Shown: positions 1 to 9,230, numbered from the stretch's first letter. The stretch is 64,000 bases of DNA from CAG-492 sp035388585 (GCA_035388585.1 DAOOQE010000001.1:1-64000), one strand, 5' to 3'. The notes: generated by a model not told the origin, from the sequence alone. Program-made: numbers and translations.

Positions 1-8
1 GATTTTAA

Positions 9-40
9 GTGTGAGATTTCATTAACTTGAAATCTCACAC
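9..40. repeat. Perfect inverted repeat before the ABC-F gene
   Basis: Arms GTGTGAGATTTCA (9-21) and TGAAATCTCACAC (28-40) are perfectly complementary over 13 bp with a 6-nt loop. The sequence after it is AT-rich but has no clean T-run. It may be the terminator of a gene left of the window, or an operator or leader hairpin of the ABC-F gene that starts 57 nt later. Confidence 0.6.
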
Positions 41-96
41 AATATTATATATAATATAATAAAATATTTAATATATACTATAAAGGAGGAGTTCTT

Positions 97-1785
97 TTGT
101 TAAAAGTAAGCAAAGTATCAAAATTTTACGAAAGTAAATGTATATTGAAGCAAATTGAATTCTCACTAAATTTAGGAGAAAAAATTGGTTTAGTAGGTAG
201 TAATGGCATAGGAAAATCGACTTTAATGAGAATTATTGCAGGATTTGAAGAAGCAGATGATGGAATTGTAGAAATAGATAATCCTGAATTTATAGGATAT
301 TTAAGACAAGAATTTAATATTATTGAAGAAAGCGAAACAATAAATTCATTTATAAAAAAAGAAATTGGAATTGAAGAATTAGAAAACAATTTGAAAAAAC
401 TCGAAAAAAATATGGGAGATGACATAGATAAAATAGAAAAATACTGTGAACTGCAGGAAAAATATTCTTTATTGGATGGATATAATTTTGATTATAAACT
501 AGATTCTATTTTAAATGGATTAGGATTAGGAAATGAAATAAAAAATATAAAAATAGAAGAATTAAGTGGTGGGCAAAAGAATAAAGTAATGATTGCATTA
601 GTTTTATTGAAAGGAGCAGAATTAATTTTATTAGATGAACCTACAAATAATTTAGACTTAAAATCTATTAAGTGGTTAGAAAATTATTTGGTTACAGTAA
701 ATGTTCCATTTATAATAGTATCTCATGATAGAAGATTTTTAAATAAAGTAATAAATAAAACAATCGAAATTGATGAATTTGAAAGAACATGTAAAGAATA
801 TCCAGGAAATTATTCACAATATTTGGAATTTAAAATAAAAGAAGAAGAAAAACAATTAGAGTTATACGTTAATCAACAAATTGAAATAAAAACTTTGCAA
901 GATAGTATAAAACAGAAAAAAGATTGGGCAGCAAAAGGAAGAAAACAAGGAGTAAAAGACAATGATAAATACACTAGAGGATATGAGAGAGATAGATCAA
1001 GTGGTTTAGCCAGCAAAGCGAAGCAAATAGAAAAACAAATTCAACAAATAGATAAAATTGAGAGACCAAAAACAAGAAATAAATTACAAATAAAAATTAA
1101 TCCTTTAAAGTTGAAAGGTTCTTTAAATATTTTTCTAAAAGATTTGGTTTGTGGATATAAAAATGGATTTCAAACAGATTCAAATTCTTTTTCAGTTAAT
1201 TTTGGAGAAAAAATAGTTATAATCGGAGATAATGGTTCTGGTAAAACAACATTCTTAAAAACATTAATGAAAGAACAAGAACCCATTTCTGGAAATTTAG
1301 CTATTGGGAATGCGTTAAAAATAGGATATATTGCACAAGATACTAAAGAAAAAACAGATTTAGATATTGATGATTATATAAAAAATGCAATCGATTACGA
1401 AAAGCTAGAAGACAAATCTATGATATATACAATCATGAAACAATTCAATTTTTCGTATGAAGATAAAAATAAAAAATATTCTCAATTGAGTCCCGGAGAG
1501 AGAACAAGACTTCATTTAGCAATATTTTCGCTATTAGATATTAATACATTGGTATTAGATGAACCAACAAACCATTTAGATATAGAGGCATTAGAAGCAC
1601 TAGAAGAAGTTTTAGAAAATTTTGAAGGAACTGTAATTGCAATTAGCCATGATAGAGAGTTTATAGAAAAAATTTGTCCTGATCAAATTTTAGAAATGGT
1701 AAATGGAAAATTTAGAAAGATAAAAGTAGAAAATATAGAAAAAAATAAACAAACAAAAATAGAGTATGAAATAAATAATAGGTAG
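97..1785 (+). CDS. ABC-F family ATPase (ribosome-protection type)
   Basis: A 562-residue soluble protein with two ABC ATPase domains and no membrane segment, the ABC-F layout. Domain 1 has Walker A GSNGIGKS (34-41), signature LSGGQ (about 155) and Walker B LILLDEPTNNLD (about 177). Domain 2 has Walker A GDNGSGKT (about 378), signature LSPGE (about 463) and Walker B LVLDEPTNHLD (about 485). The linker between them (about 230-335) is rich in Lys, Gln and Glu. ABC-F proteins bind the ribosomal E site; some relieve stalling and others give resistance to ribosome-targeting drugs. Which kind this is cannot be read from the motifs. The start is TTG at 97, fixed by the strong SD AAAGGAGGA six nt upstream. 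It stands alone, followed by a decayed stretch and a terminator. Confidence 0.9.
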   Translation: MLKVSKVSKFYESKCILKQIEFSLNLGEKIGLVGSNGIGKSTLMRIIAGFEEADDGIVEIDNPEFIGYLRQEFNIIEESETINSFIKKEIGIEELENNLKKLEKNMGDDIDKIEKYCELQEKYSLLDGYNFDYKLDSILNGLGLGNEIKNIKIEELSGGQKNKVMIALVLLKGAELILLDEPTNNLDLKSIKWLENYLVTVNVPFIIVSHDRRFLNKVINKTIEIDEFERTCKEYPGNYSQYLEFKIKEEEKQLELYVNQQIEIKTLQDSIKQKKDWAAKGRKQGVKDNDKYTRGYERDRSSGLASKAKQIEKQIQQIDKIERPKTRNKLQIKINPLKLKGSLNIFLKDLVCGYKNGFQTDSNSFSVNFGEKIVIIGDNGSGKTTFLKTLMKEQEPISGNLAIGNALKIGYIAQDTKEKTDLDIDDYIKNAIDYEKLEDKSMIYTIMKQFNFSYEDKNKKYSQLSPGERTRLHLAIFSLLDINTLVLDEPTNHLDIEALEALEEVLENFEGTVIAISHDREFIEKICPDQILEMVNGKFRKIKVENIEKNKQTKIEYEINNR

Positions 1786-1857
1786 TACATAGGACAAGAA
1801 AACTGTAATACAAAATGTTATAGGAAAATTAAAATATTACCAATAGGAGATTAAGAA

Positions 1858-1988
1858 GGAGATGTATTACATTCAAAAATAGTTAATGATAAAATATATA
1901 ATTTTGTAACAGCTAAAGCATACTGTGATTAAAAAAAACAAATTAAACAAATGGTTGGGTTGTTGAAGTAATAAATTTTGGATTTTAG
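1858..1988 (+). pseudogene. Decayed coding fragment of unknown origin
   Basis: Frame 1858-1932 reads GDVLHSKIVNDKIYNFVTAK and ends AYCD-stop. Another frame, 1947-1988, reads TNGWVVEVINFGF-stop. Together they look like the frameshifted C-terminus of a lost gene. I do not recognise the family, and both stretches are short. The rest of the 1786-2146 gap holds only a terminator and the spoVT leader. Confidence 0.25.
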
Positions 1989-2002
1989 GATTTAAAAGTA
2001 CA

Positions 2003-2047
2003 AAAAATAGAACTATCAGTAGATTAAAGCTGCAAGTTCTTTTTTTG
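2003..2047 (+). terminator. Intrinsic terminator before spoVT
   Basis: Stem AGAACT (2009-2014) / AGTTCT (2035-2040), flanked by an A-run on the left and TTTTTTT on the right, which extends the pairing. It separates the ABC-F region from spoVT. Confidence 0.6.
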
Positions 2048-2146
2048 TACAATTTTTTAATAATTTTTTTCTTGTATAATTATTTCGTAATTTGTAATAA
2101 TAATATTATAAAAAATAATTGAAAACATAAATAAGGAGGAATATTA

Positions 2147-2701
2147 ATGAAAGCAACGGGAGTTGTAAGAAGAATAGATGATTTAGGAAGGGTAGTAATT
2201 CCAAAAGAAATTAGAAAAACTTTAAGAATAAAAGAAGGTGACCCATTAGAGATTTTTACAGATAGAGAAGGAGAAGTAATATTAAAGAAATATTCGCCAA
2301 TAGGAGAATTGTCAGAGTTTGCTACAGAATATGCTGAAACACTAGCTAAAACAACAGGTCATATTGCATGTATAACAGACAAGGATACTGTTATAGCAGT
2401 TGCAGGAGGACCTAAGAAAGAATATCTTGAACAGGGAATAAGTTTAGAACTGGAACAAATAATGGATTATAAAGAGAATTATATAAGTAAAGATAATAAT
2501 AATGTATCTATTCCTATAACTAAAAATGATAACCACGAAAAACAGAAAAATTCGCAAGTGGTTTGTCCTATAATTTCCGGTGGAGATTCAATAGGAAGTG
2601 TTATTTTGCTAGCCAAAGACCAGAGTACAAAAATGAGTGAGGTTGAACAAAAAGTTGTTCAATCAGCAGCCAGTTTTTTAGGAACACAAATGGAAGTATA
2701 A
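2147..2701 (+). CDS. spoVT: Stage V sporulation protein T (AbrB-type regulator)
   Basis: A 184-residue transcription factor with an N-terminal AbrB/SpoVT swapped-hairpin domain (1-50, including RRIDDLGRVVIPKEIRK) and a C-terminal GAF-like domain (about 56-184). B. subtilis SpoVT is 178 residues with the same layout; there it acts late in the forespore, adjusting sigma-G genes. The domain pair and length separate it from AbrB and Abh, which lack the GAF part. The start is ATG at 2147 behind AAGGAGGA. It appears monocistronic. Its presence is the main sign in this window that the host belongs to a spore-forming lineage; sporulation itself is not shown. Confidence 0.93.
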   Translation: MKATGVVRRIDDLGRVVIPKEIRKTLRIKEGDPLEIFTDREGEVILKKYSPIGELSEFATEYAETLAKTTGHIACITDKDTVIAVAGGPKKEYLEQGISLELEQIMDYKENYISKDNNNVSIPITKNDNHEKQKNSQVVCPIISGGDSIGSVILLAKDQSTKMSEVEQKVVQSAASFLGTQMEV

Positions 2702-2736
2702 ATCTTTAACTTTATAAATATAAAAATATTTAAAAA

Positions 2737-2925
2737 TACAGGAATGAAAAAATATAAAAAGAATTGAAAAAAATACAGGAATGAAAAAATATAAAAAGAA
2801 TTGAAAAAAATACAGGAATGAAAAAATATAAAAAGAATTGAAAAAAATACAAGAATGAAAAAATATTAAAAAGTACAGAAAAAAATATAGAATTGAAAAA
2901 ATATAAAAAAGTATTGAAAAAAGAT
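2737..2925. repeat. 37-bp tandem repeat between spoVT and gap
   Basis: The unit starting TACAGGAATGAAAAAA recurs at 2737, 2774, 2811 and 2848 (period exactly 37), then decays over about two more units. The first three copies are nearly identical. No coding potential is evident. Confidence 0.9.
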
Positions 2926-2967
2926 AGGTATTATTATAAAATGAATTCAGTCGTGAAAAACGAAAAA

Positions 2968-2997
2968 GATGTTTAATAAAAAAATGTTAAAAACATC
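2968..2997 (+). promoter_or_regulatory. Leader hairpin just upstream of gap
   Basis: GATGTTT (2968-2974) pairs with AAACATC (2991-2997), ending a few nt before the gap SD (3004-3007). A role in expression is possible but unproven. Confidence 0.3.
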
Positions 2998-3015
2998 GGA
3001 ATGGAGGAATTTATA

Positions 3016-4020
3016 ATGTCAATTAAAATCGGAATTAATGGTTTTGGAAGAATTGGAACACTTGCATTTCAAGCCGCATTAAAAAATAAGGATGTAGAGG
3101 TTGTAGCAATTAATGATCCTTTTATAACAGCAGATTATATGGCTTATATGGTAAAATATGATTCAGTTCATGGAAAATCTAATGGAACTGCAGAGGGAAA
3201 AGATGGAATTTTAACAGTAAATGGAAAAGAAATAAAAGTATATAACGAAATGGACCCAAATAATATTCCATGGGGAAAAGACGGAGTAGAATTTGTATTA
3301 GAATGTTCAGGAGTTTTTACAACATTAGAAAAAGCTCAAGCGCATATAAATGCAGGAGCAAAAAAAGTTGTAATTAGCGCACCATCAGCAGATGCACCAA
3401 TGTTTGTAATGGGAGTAAATAATGATAAATATGATTCAAGTATGAATATAGTTTCAAATGCTTCTTGTACAACAAATTGCTTAGCACCACTAGCAAAAGT
3501 AATACATGAAAATTTCGGAATAAAAGATGGATTAATGACAACTGTACATGCAACAACAGCAACACAAAAAACAGTTGATGGAGCATCAAAAAAAGACTGG
3601 AGAGGTGGTAGATCAGCATTAGTAAATATAATACCATCATCAACAGGAGCAGCAAAAGCAGTTGGAAAAGTTATACCAGATTTAAATGGAAAATTAACAG
3701 GAATGGCATTTAGAGTACCAACTCCAGATGTTTCAGTAGTTGATTTAACATGTAATTTGGAAAAACCAGCAACATATGAAGAAATATGTGCAGTGGTAAA
3801 AAAAGCAGCTGAAGGAGAAATGAAAGGTATCATTGAATATATAGATGATGAAGTAGTTTCAACAGATTTTGTAAATGATGAACATACATCAATATTCGAT
3901 AAAAGAGCAGGAATTCAATTAACAGATACATTTGTAAAATTAGTTGCTTGGTATGATAACGAATGGGGATATTCTCATAAGTTAGTTGATTTAGCAGTTT
4001 ATATGTCAAAAAACAGCTAA
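3016..4020 (+). CDS. gapA: Glyceraldehyde-3-phosphate dehydrogenase, type I
   Basis: Catalyses phosphorylating, NAD(P)-dependent oxidation of glyceraldehyde 3-phosphate to 1,3-bisphosphoglycerate. It is 334 residues, the normal length. The Rossmann motif GINGFGRIG is at 6-14 and the catalytic cysteine is Cys151 in SNASCTTNC. The ATG at 3001 is in frame but lies on top of the SD sequence GGAGG; ATG 3016 has that SD at the right distance and gives the family N-terminus MSIKIGINGFG. It is first in the run gap-pgk-tpiA-gpmI, but a strong hairpin follows, so it may also be transcribed alone. Confidence 0.97.
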   Translation: MSIKIGINGFGRIGTLAFQAALKNKDVEVVAINDPFITADYMAYMVKYDSVHGKSNGTAEGKDGILTVNGKEIKVYNEMDPNNIPWGKDGVEFVLECSGVFTTLEKAQAHINAGAKKVVISAPSADAPMFVMGVNNDKYDSSMNIVSNASCTTNCLAPLAKVIHENFGIKDGLMTTVHATTATQKTVDGASKKDWRGGRSALVNIIPSSTGAAKAVGKVIPDLNGKLTGMAFRVPTPDVSVVDLTCNLEKPATYEEICAVVKKAAEGEMKGIIEYIDDEVVSTDFVNDEHTSIFDKRAGIQLTDTFVKLVAWYDNEWGYSHKLVDLAVYMSKNS

Positions 4021-4034
4021 AATATACAAAAAAA

Positions 4035-4074
4035 GAAGTTGGAAGCAATTATAAGTTTCCAACTTTCTTTAATT
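4035..4074 (+). terminator. Intrinsic terminator after gap
   Basis: Stem around AGTTGGAA / TTCCAACT (4038-4045 / 4058-4065), extended by A-T and G-U pairs and followed by a T-rich tail. Confidence 0.75.
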
Positions 4075-4080
4075 ATGAAT

Positions 4081-4316
4081 AAAAAAATAAAAAATAGTTA
4101 AAAAAATAAAAAATAGTTAAAAAAATAAAAAATAGTTAAAAAAATAAAAAATANNNNNNNNNNNNNNNNNNNNNNNNNNNNNNNNNNNNNNNNNNNNNNN
4201 NNNNNNNNNNNNNNNNNNNNNNNNNNNNNNNNNNNNNNNNNNNNNNNNNNNNNTAAAAAAATAAAAAATAGTTAAAAAAATAAAAAATAGTTAAAAAAAT
4301 AAAAAATAGCTAAAAA
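4081..4316. repeat. 19-bp AT-rich tandem repeat with an assembly gap
   Basis: The unit ATAAAAAATAGTTAAAAAA recurs with period 19 (TAGTTA at 4095, 4114 and 4133) and continues in the same form after the N-run. The true copy number is unknown because the gap lies inside the array. Confidence 0.9.
4154..4253. other. Assembly gap of 100 N
   Basis: Exactly 100 N, the usual placeholder for a gap of unknown size. Both sides carry the same 19-bp repeat, which probably caused the assembly break. Confidence 0.99.
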
Positions 4317-4376
4317 ACTAGTTCCGAAAATAATTCAAAAAAATTTAAAATATTAATTTTTAAAGGAGGAAAATGT

Positions 4377-5564
4377 ATGAATAAAAAAACTGTTAAGGAT
4401 ATAGATGTTAAAAATAAAAAAGTTATTGTAAGATGTGATTTTAATGTTCCAATTGATGAAAATGGTAAAATAGTAGATAACAGAAGAATAGAAGGCGCGT
4501 TGGAAACAATAAAATATTTAATAGAAAATGATGCAAAAATAATTTTGTGTTCTCATTTAGGAAGACCAAAAGGAAAAGTTGATCCAGAATTTACATTAAA
4601 ACCAGTTGCAGAAGAACTTTCAAAATTGTTAAGACAAGAAGTAAAATTAGCAACAGATATAATAGGAGAAAGTGCAAAAAATCTAATTAATAATATGGAA
4701 ACAGGTGAAATAGTATTATTAGAAAACATAAGATTTGATGAAAGAGAAGAAAAAAATGAACCTGAATTCTCAAAAGAATTAGCTCAATTAGCGGAAATAT
4801 ATGTAAATGATGCATTTGGAACAGCACATAGAGCACATAGCTCAACAGCTGGTATAGCAAGCTATTTGCCAGCAGTATCAGGATTTTTAATAGAAAAAGA
4901 AATTAATTTTCTAGGAAATGCCTTGGAAAATCCTAAAAGACCATTTGTAGCAATTTTAGGTGGAAAAAAGGTATCAGATAAAATCGGTGTTATAGATGCA
5001 TTGCTTGAAAAGGTTGATACTATTATGATTGGCGGAGCAATGGCATTTACATTTTATAAAGCAATGGGATATGAAATAGGAAATTCACTTTGCGAAAATG
5101 ATAAACTAGATTTAGCAAATGAACTAATGGAAAAAGCAAAGAAAAAAGGTGTAAAATTTATGATTCCTATAGATACAAAATTAGGTAAAGAATTTGATAA
5201 AAACACTGAAACTTCTATTGCAAAATATAATCAAATTCCAGATGGATGGATTGGATTAGACATAGGACCAGAAACAATTGAACAATATAAACAAGAATTG
5301 AAAAATGCAAAAACAGTTATATGGAATGGGCCACTTGGTTTATTTGAATTTGATAAATTTGCTGATGGAACAAAAGAAATAGCTATTCAATTATCAGAAT
5401 TAAATGATGCTATAACAATTATAGGTGGGGGAGATTCTGCAGCTGCAGTTGAAGTAATAGGATTGGCTGACAAAATGACACATATTTCTACAGGAGGAGG
5501 AGCTTCTTTAGAATTTTTGGAAGGAAAAAAATTACCAGGAATTGAATGTTTACAAAATAAATAA
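4377..5564 (+). CDS. pgk: Phosphoglycerate kinase
   Basis: Transfers phosphate from 1,3-bisphosphoglycerate to ADP, the first ATP-yielding step of glycolysis. It is 395 residues and full length. Visible motifs are the N-terminal VRCDFNVPI, the substrate loop SHLGRPKG, NDAFGTAHRAHSS, the nucleotide-site GGKKVSDKIGVI and the C-terminal GGGDSAAAVE (about 349). ATG 4377 follows AAAGGAGGAAA. Its neighbours gap and tpiA catalyse the adjacent reactions. The last codons (CLQNK-stop) are echoed in frame 30 nt downstream, described with the repeat at 5547. Confidence 0.97.
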   Translation: MNKKTVKDIDVKNKKVIVRCDFNVPIDENGKIVDNRRIEGALETIKYLIENDAKIILCSHLGRPKGKVDPEFTLKPVAEELSKLLRQEVKLATDIIGESAKNLINNMETGEIVLLENIRFDEREEKNEPEFSKELAQLAEIYVNDAFGTAHRAHSSTAGIASYLPAVSGFLIEKEINFLGNALENPKRPFVAILGGKKVSDKIGVIDALLEKVDTIMIGGAMAFTFYKAMGYEIGNSLCENDKLDLANELMEKAKKKGVKFMIPIDTKLGKEFDKNTETSIAKYNQIPDGWIGLDIGPETIEQYKQELKNAKTVIWNGPLGLFEFDKFADGTKEIAIQLSELNDAITIIGGGDSAAAVEVIGLADKMTHISTGGGASLEFLEGKKLPGIECLQNK

Positions 5565-5740
5565 ATCAAAAATGTGTGCTTGCAAAATAAATAAATTAAA
5601 AACGAATGAATTCAAAAAAAAGAAATTTTGTAAAAAAATGAATGTTTATATAAATAAGAATGCAAAAAAATTGTGCATGAATAATAATTAAAAAAAGAGT
5701 GTTTACAAAAATAATAAAAGATTGTATAATAAAGTGTCTA
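5547..5740. repeat. Echo of the pgk 3' end and AT-rich spacer
   Basis: The pgk tail TGT TTA CAA AAT AAA TAA (5547-5564) recurs as TGC TTG CAA AAT AAA TAA at 5577-5594, 30 nt later and in the same frame, and encodes the same CLQNK-stop. A weaker copy (TGTTTACAAAAATAATAAA) lies near 5700. The rest of the gap before tpiA shows nothing else. Confidence 0.6.
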
Positions 5741-5802
5741 AATAATTAAGGTTTATAGGTTATACCAATAAAAACCTAAATATTTTATAAGGACTGATAA
5801 AA

Positions 5803-6549
5803 ATGAGAAAAAAAGTAATAGCTGGAAACTGGAAAATGAACATGTTGCCAAATGAAGCAATTTCATTTATTCAAAACCTTGCTCCAATGGTAAAGGATAG
5901 TAAGCATGAAGTGGTTTTGTGTGTGCCATATACAGATTTATTTTATAGTTTATTAACAGCACAAGGAACAAATATAAAAATAGGTGCACAAAATATGCAC
6001 TGGGAAGAAAATGGAGCATATACAGGAGAAGTATCAGCCAAAATGCTAAAATCAATTGGTGTTGAATATGTTATAATAGGTCATTCTGAAAGAAGACAAT
6101 ATTTTGCAGAAACCGATGAAACTGTTAATAAAAAAGTAAAGGCAGCATTTATAAATGGATTAAAACCAATAGTATGTGTGGGAGAAAGTCTAGAAGAAAA
6201 AGAAAAAGGAAAAACAGAAGAGATAATAACATCACAAACTCAAAAAGCATTAGAAGGTCTTAGCAATGAGCAAATTATAAATACAATAATTGCATATGAA
6301 CCTATTTGGGCTATTGGAACTGGAAAAACAGCAACAGCAACAGATGCAAATGATAGTATAAAAGCTATCAGAAATAAAATAAAAGACCTATATGGAATTG
6401 AAGTATCACAACAAGTTATTATTCAATATGGAGGAAGTGTAAAAGCTTCAAATGCAAAAGAATTATTCGAAACATCAGATATAGACGGAGCCCTAATAGG
6501 AGGAGCAAGTTTAAAAGTTGACGAATTAGAAAAAATAATCAATTATTAA
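5803..6549 (+). CDS. tpiA: Triosephosphate isomerase
   Basis: Interconverts dihydroxyacetone phosphate and glyceraldehyde 3-phosphate. It is 248 residues with the TIM-barrel landmarks GNWKMN near the N-terminus, catalytic His94 in GHSERR, catalytic Glu166 in AYEPIWAIGTGKT, and the phosphate-binding QYGGSVK and GGASL at the C-terminal end. ATG 5803 has only a modest SD (AAGGA, 12 nt upstream). It is followed 64 nt later by gpmI and probably shares its transcript. Confidence 0.97.
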   Translation: MRKKVIAGNWKMNMLPNEAISFIQNLAPMVKDSKHEVVLCVPYTDLFYSLLTAQGTNIKIGAQNMHWEENGAYTGEVSAKMLKSIGVEYVIIGHSERRQYFAETDETVNKKVKAAFINGLKPIVCVGESLEEKEKGKTEEIITSQTQKALEGLSNEQIINTIIAYEPIWAIGTGKTATATDANDSIKAIRNKIKDLYGIEVSQQVIIQYGGSVKASNAKELFETSDIDGALIGGASLKVDELEKIINY

Positions 6550-6613
6550 TATCGTGATAATTAAACCTAGACAACAATAAATAATTTTAAATTAAACATA
6601 AGGAGGAAGGTTA

Positions 6614-8143
6614 ATGGAAAAAAAACTTACCATGCTAATGATATTAGATGGTTATGGAACAAATACAAATGAAAAAGGAAATGCAGTAGAATTAGCAAAT
6701 ACACCAAACTTAGATAAACTAAAATTAACATCTCCAACAACAGAAGTGTTTACAAGTGGTTTAAGTGTAGGACTACCAGAAGGACAAATGGGAAATTCTG
6801 AAGTAGGACATACAAATATAGGAGCAGGAAGAGTAGTATACCAAGAATTAACAAGAATAACTAAATCAATAGAGGATAGCGATTTTTTTAGCATAGAGGA
6901 ATTTAATAAGGCAATTGAAAATTGTAAAAAACATGGAACAAAACTACATATAATGGGACTAGTATCAGATGGAGGAGTACACAGTCATATTCGCCATTTA
7001 TATGGACTATTGGAATTTGCAAAAAGAAAAGATTTTGAGAATGTATTTATCCATTGTTTTCTAGATGGAAGAGATACTCCACCCGCATCAGCTGAAGGAT
7101 ATATAATGCAATTAGAAGAAAAAATCAAAGAAAAATCTATAGGGAAAATTGCAAGTATTTCAGGAAGATTCTATGCCTTAGATAGAGACAACAGATGGGA
7201 AAGAGTTCAAAAAGCTTATGATGCAATAGTAAATGGAAAAGGTGAAACAGCAAAATCGGCAATATCAGCAATTGAAAGTTCATATCAAAAAGAAATTTTT
7301 GATGAATTTATTCAACCAACAGTAATATTAAGTGGGGAAAAACCTGTTGCAACAATAGAAAATAATGATTCTGTAATATTTTTTAATTTTAGACCAGATA
7401 GAGCAAGAGAAATCACAAGAACACTTGTGGACAAGAATTTTAAGGATTTTGAAACAAAAAATCTAGATTTATATTTTGTTTGCATGACACAATATGATGA
7501 ATCAATGCCAAATGTAAATGTAGCATTTAAACCAACTGCATTAATTAATACTTATGGGGAAATAATAAGTAAAAATGGTATGAAACAGCTTAGAATAGCA
7601 GAAACAGAAAAGTATGCACATGTTACATTTTTCTTTAATGGTGGTGAAGAAAAACAATATGAAGGTGAAGATAGGGTTTTAGTACCATCTCCAAAAGTAG
7701 AAACATATGATATGAAACCAGAAATGAGTGCATATGAAGTAACAGAAAAAGTAATTGAATGTATAAAATCAAAAAAATATGACACAATAATTTTAAATTA
7801 TGCAAATCCAGACATGGTAGGCCATACAGGTAATTTGGAAGCTGCTATTAAGGCAGTTGAAACAATAGATGATTGTGTTGGAAAAGTTATAGATGCAGTT
7901 AAAGAAGTAAATGGAGTGGTTTTAATAACTGCAGACCATGGAAATTCTGAGCAAATGGTTGATTATAAAACAGGAGAGCCATATACGGCACATACTACAA
8001 ATCCTGTTCCATTAATATTAGTGGGAATGGAAAAAGCAAAATTAAAACCAGGTAAGTTGTCTGATTTAGCACCAACAATGCTAGAAATAATAGGTATACC
8101 AAAACCATCTGAAATGACAGGAGAGAGTTTATTAATACACTAA
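6614..8143 (+). CDS. gpmI: 2,3-bisphosphoglycerate-independent phosphoglycerate mutase
   Basis: Converts 3-phosphoglycerate to 2-phosphoglycerate by way of a phosphoserine and needs manganese. It is 509 residues, full length. The metal site near the N-terminus is LDGYG, the nucleophile is Ser62 in GQMGNSEVGHTN, substrate-binding DGRDTPPASAEGY lies about 154, and ADHGNSEQM supplies C-terminal metal ligands. ATG 6614 follows AAGGAGGAAGG. It closes the glycolytic run; no enolase gene is present in the window. The putative manganese transporter at 17294 could matter to this enzyme, but no direct link is visible. Confidence 0.96.
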   Translation: MEKKLTMLMILDGYGTNTNEKGNAVELANTPNLDKLKLTSPTTEVFTSGLSVGLPEGQMGNSEVGHTNIGAGRVVYQELTRITKSIEDSDFFSIEEFNKAIENCKKHGTKLHIMGLVSDGGVHSHIRHLYGLLEFAKRKDFENVFIHCFLDGRDTPPASAEGYIMQLEEKIKEKSIGKIASISGRFYALDRDNRWERVQKAYDAIVNGKGETAKSAISAIESSYQKEIFDEFIQPTVILSGEKPVATIENNDSVIFFNFRPDRAREITRTLVDKNFKDFETKNLDLYFVCMTQYDESMPNVNVAFKPTALINTYGEIISKNGMKQLRIAETEKYAHVTFFFNGGEEKQYEGEDRVLVPSPKVETYDMKPEMSAYEVTEKVIECIKSKKYDTIILNYANPDMVGHTGNLEAAIKAVETIDDCVGKVIDAVKEVNGVVLITADHGNSEQMVDYKTGEPYTAHTTNPVPLILVGMEKAKLKPGKLSDLAPTMLEIIGIPKPSEMTGESLLIH

Positions 8144-8159
8144 ATTTCTCTACAGTTAA

Positions 8160-8430
8160 TTCGACAAAATACGACAATATTCATGCAAGATAGAATGATT
8201 AATATTTATTATTGAAAATTACTGTTCTAATTAAACAAAATACGACAATATTCGAGTAATAATAATGAATAATAAAATACTTTAATATTGCAAAAAAAGT
8301 ATTCTAATTCGACAAAATTTTACAATTTTCGAGTTTCAATATAAAAAATTCAATATATAATTCGACAAAATATTACATTTTTCGAGTTTCAATATAAAAA
8401 ATTCAATATATAATTCGACAAAATATTACA
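8160..8430. promoter_or_regulatory. 53-bp repeats carrying phased Spo0A-like boxes
   Basis: Five units each hold TTCGACA or a near match, followed exactly 10 bp later by a second degenerate half: 8160/8170, 8231/8241, 8308/8318, 8361/8371 and 8414/8424. The last three units are near-identical tandem copies with period 53. TTCGACA is the complement of the Spo0A box TGTCGAA, and 10-bp phasing matches tandem box binding. Most second halves are degenerate (TACGACA, TATTACA), so Spo0A control of the NifU-like gene is inferred, not shown. Confidence 0.55.
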
Positions 8431-8475
8431 TTTTTCGAATAACAATATATTCAAATAATGAAAGGAGCAATTAAA

Positions 8476-9168
8476 ATGATTTATTCAAAAGAAGTAGAAG
8501 AAATGTGCCCAATAGCAAAAGGAGTTAATCATGGGCCAGCACCAATTCCAGAAGAAGGGAAATGGGTACAGTCAAAAGAAATAAAAGACGTTTCAGGATT
8601 TACCCATGGTATTGGATGGTGTGCACCACAACAAGGAGCATGTAAATTAACTTTAAATGTTAAAGAAGGAATAATACAAGAAGCTTTAGTAGAAACAATA
8701 GGATGTTCTGGAATGACACATTCAGCAGCAATGGCAGGAGAAATTTTAATTGGTAAAACAATTTTAGAAGCCTTAAACACAGATTTAGTTTGTGATGCAA
8801 TAAATACAGCCATGAGAGAATTATTCTTACAAATAGTTTATGGAAGAACACAATCAGCATTTTCTGAAGGAGGACTTGCAATAGGAGCAGGTCTAGAAGA
8901 CTTAGGAAAAGGACATAGAAGTCAGGTTGGTACAATATATTCAACATTAGCAAAAGGTCCAAGATACTTAGAATTAGCAGAAGGTTATATTGTGGAAATT
9001 GGTTTAGATAAACAAGATCAAATTATAGGATACAAATATGTAAACCTAGGAAAAATGATGGAAAACATAAAAAAAGGAATGGACGGAACAGAAGCTATAG
9101 AAAAAGCAAGCGGAAAATATGGACGTTTTGATGAAGCAGTAAAAAAAGTAGATCCACGTAAAGAATAA
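8476..9168 (+). CDS. NifU/IscU-like iron-sulfur scaffold protein
   Basis: A 230-residue protein whose centre matches the NifU N-terminal fold: ETIGCSGMTHSAAMAGEIL with Cys77, and Cys106 in DLVCD. Further cysteines are Cys11, Cys49 and Cys56 (GWCAPQQGAC). NifU-type scaffolds assemble [Fe-S] clusters on three cysteines for transfer to target enzymes. This one has additional N- and C-terminal parts, so it is a family variant and not standard IscU (about 130 residues). The ATG at 8458 lies before the SD AAGGAG (8462-8467); ATG 8476 has correct spacing. It is 62 nt upstream of the GGGtGRT gene, a pairing I recall from other anaerobic Firmicutes. No cysteine desulfurase is nearby. Confidence 0.8.
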   Translation: MIYSKEVEEMCPIAKGVNHGPAPIPEEGKWVQSKEIKDVSGFTHGIGWCAPQQGACKLTLNVKEGIIQEALVETIGCSGMTHSAAMAGEILIGKTILEALNTDLVCDAINTAMRELFLQIVYGRTQSAFSEGGLAIGAGLEDLGKGHRSQVGTIYSTLAKGPRYLELAEGYIVEIGLDKQDQIIGYKYVNLGKMMENIKKGMDGTEAIEKASGKYGRFDEAVKKVDPRKE

Positions 9169-9230
9169 AACGGACAAAAAAGTAATTTTATAAACTAATA
9201 AAGAATAAAAAGGAAAGAAGGAATAATAAC

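Noticed and set aside
2737..2925. Tandem 37-bp repeats considered as a CRISPR array
   Set aside because: Units are contiguous with no unique spacers, and no cas genes are in the window.
8307..8430. 53-bp repeats considered as a CRISPR array
   Set aside because: The whole 53-bp period is conserved, so there are no variable spacers.
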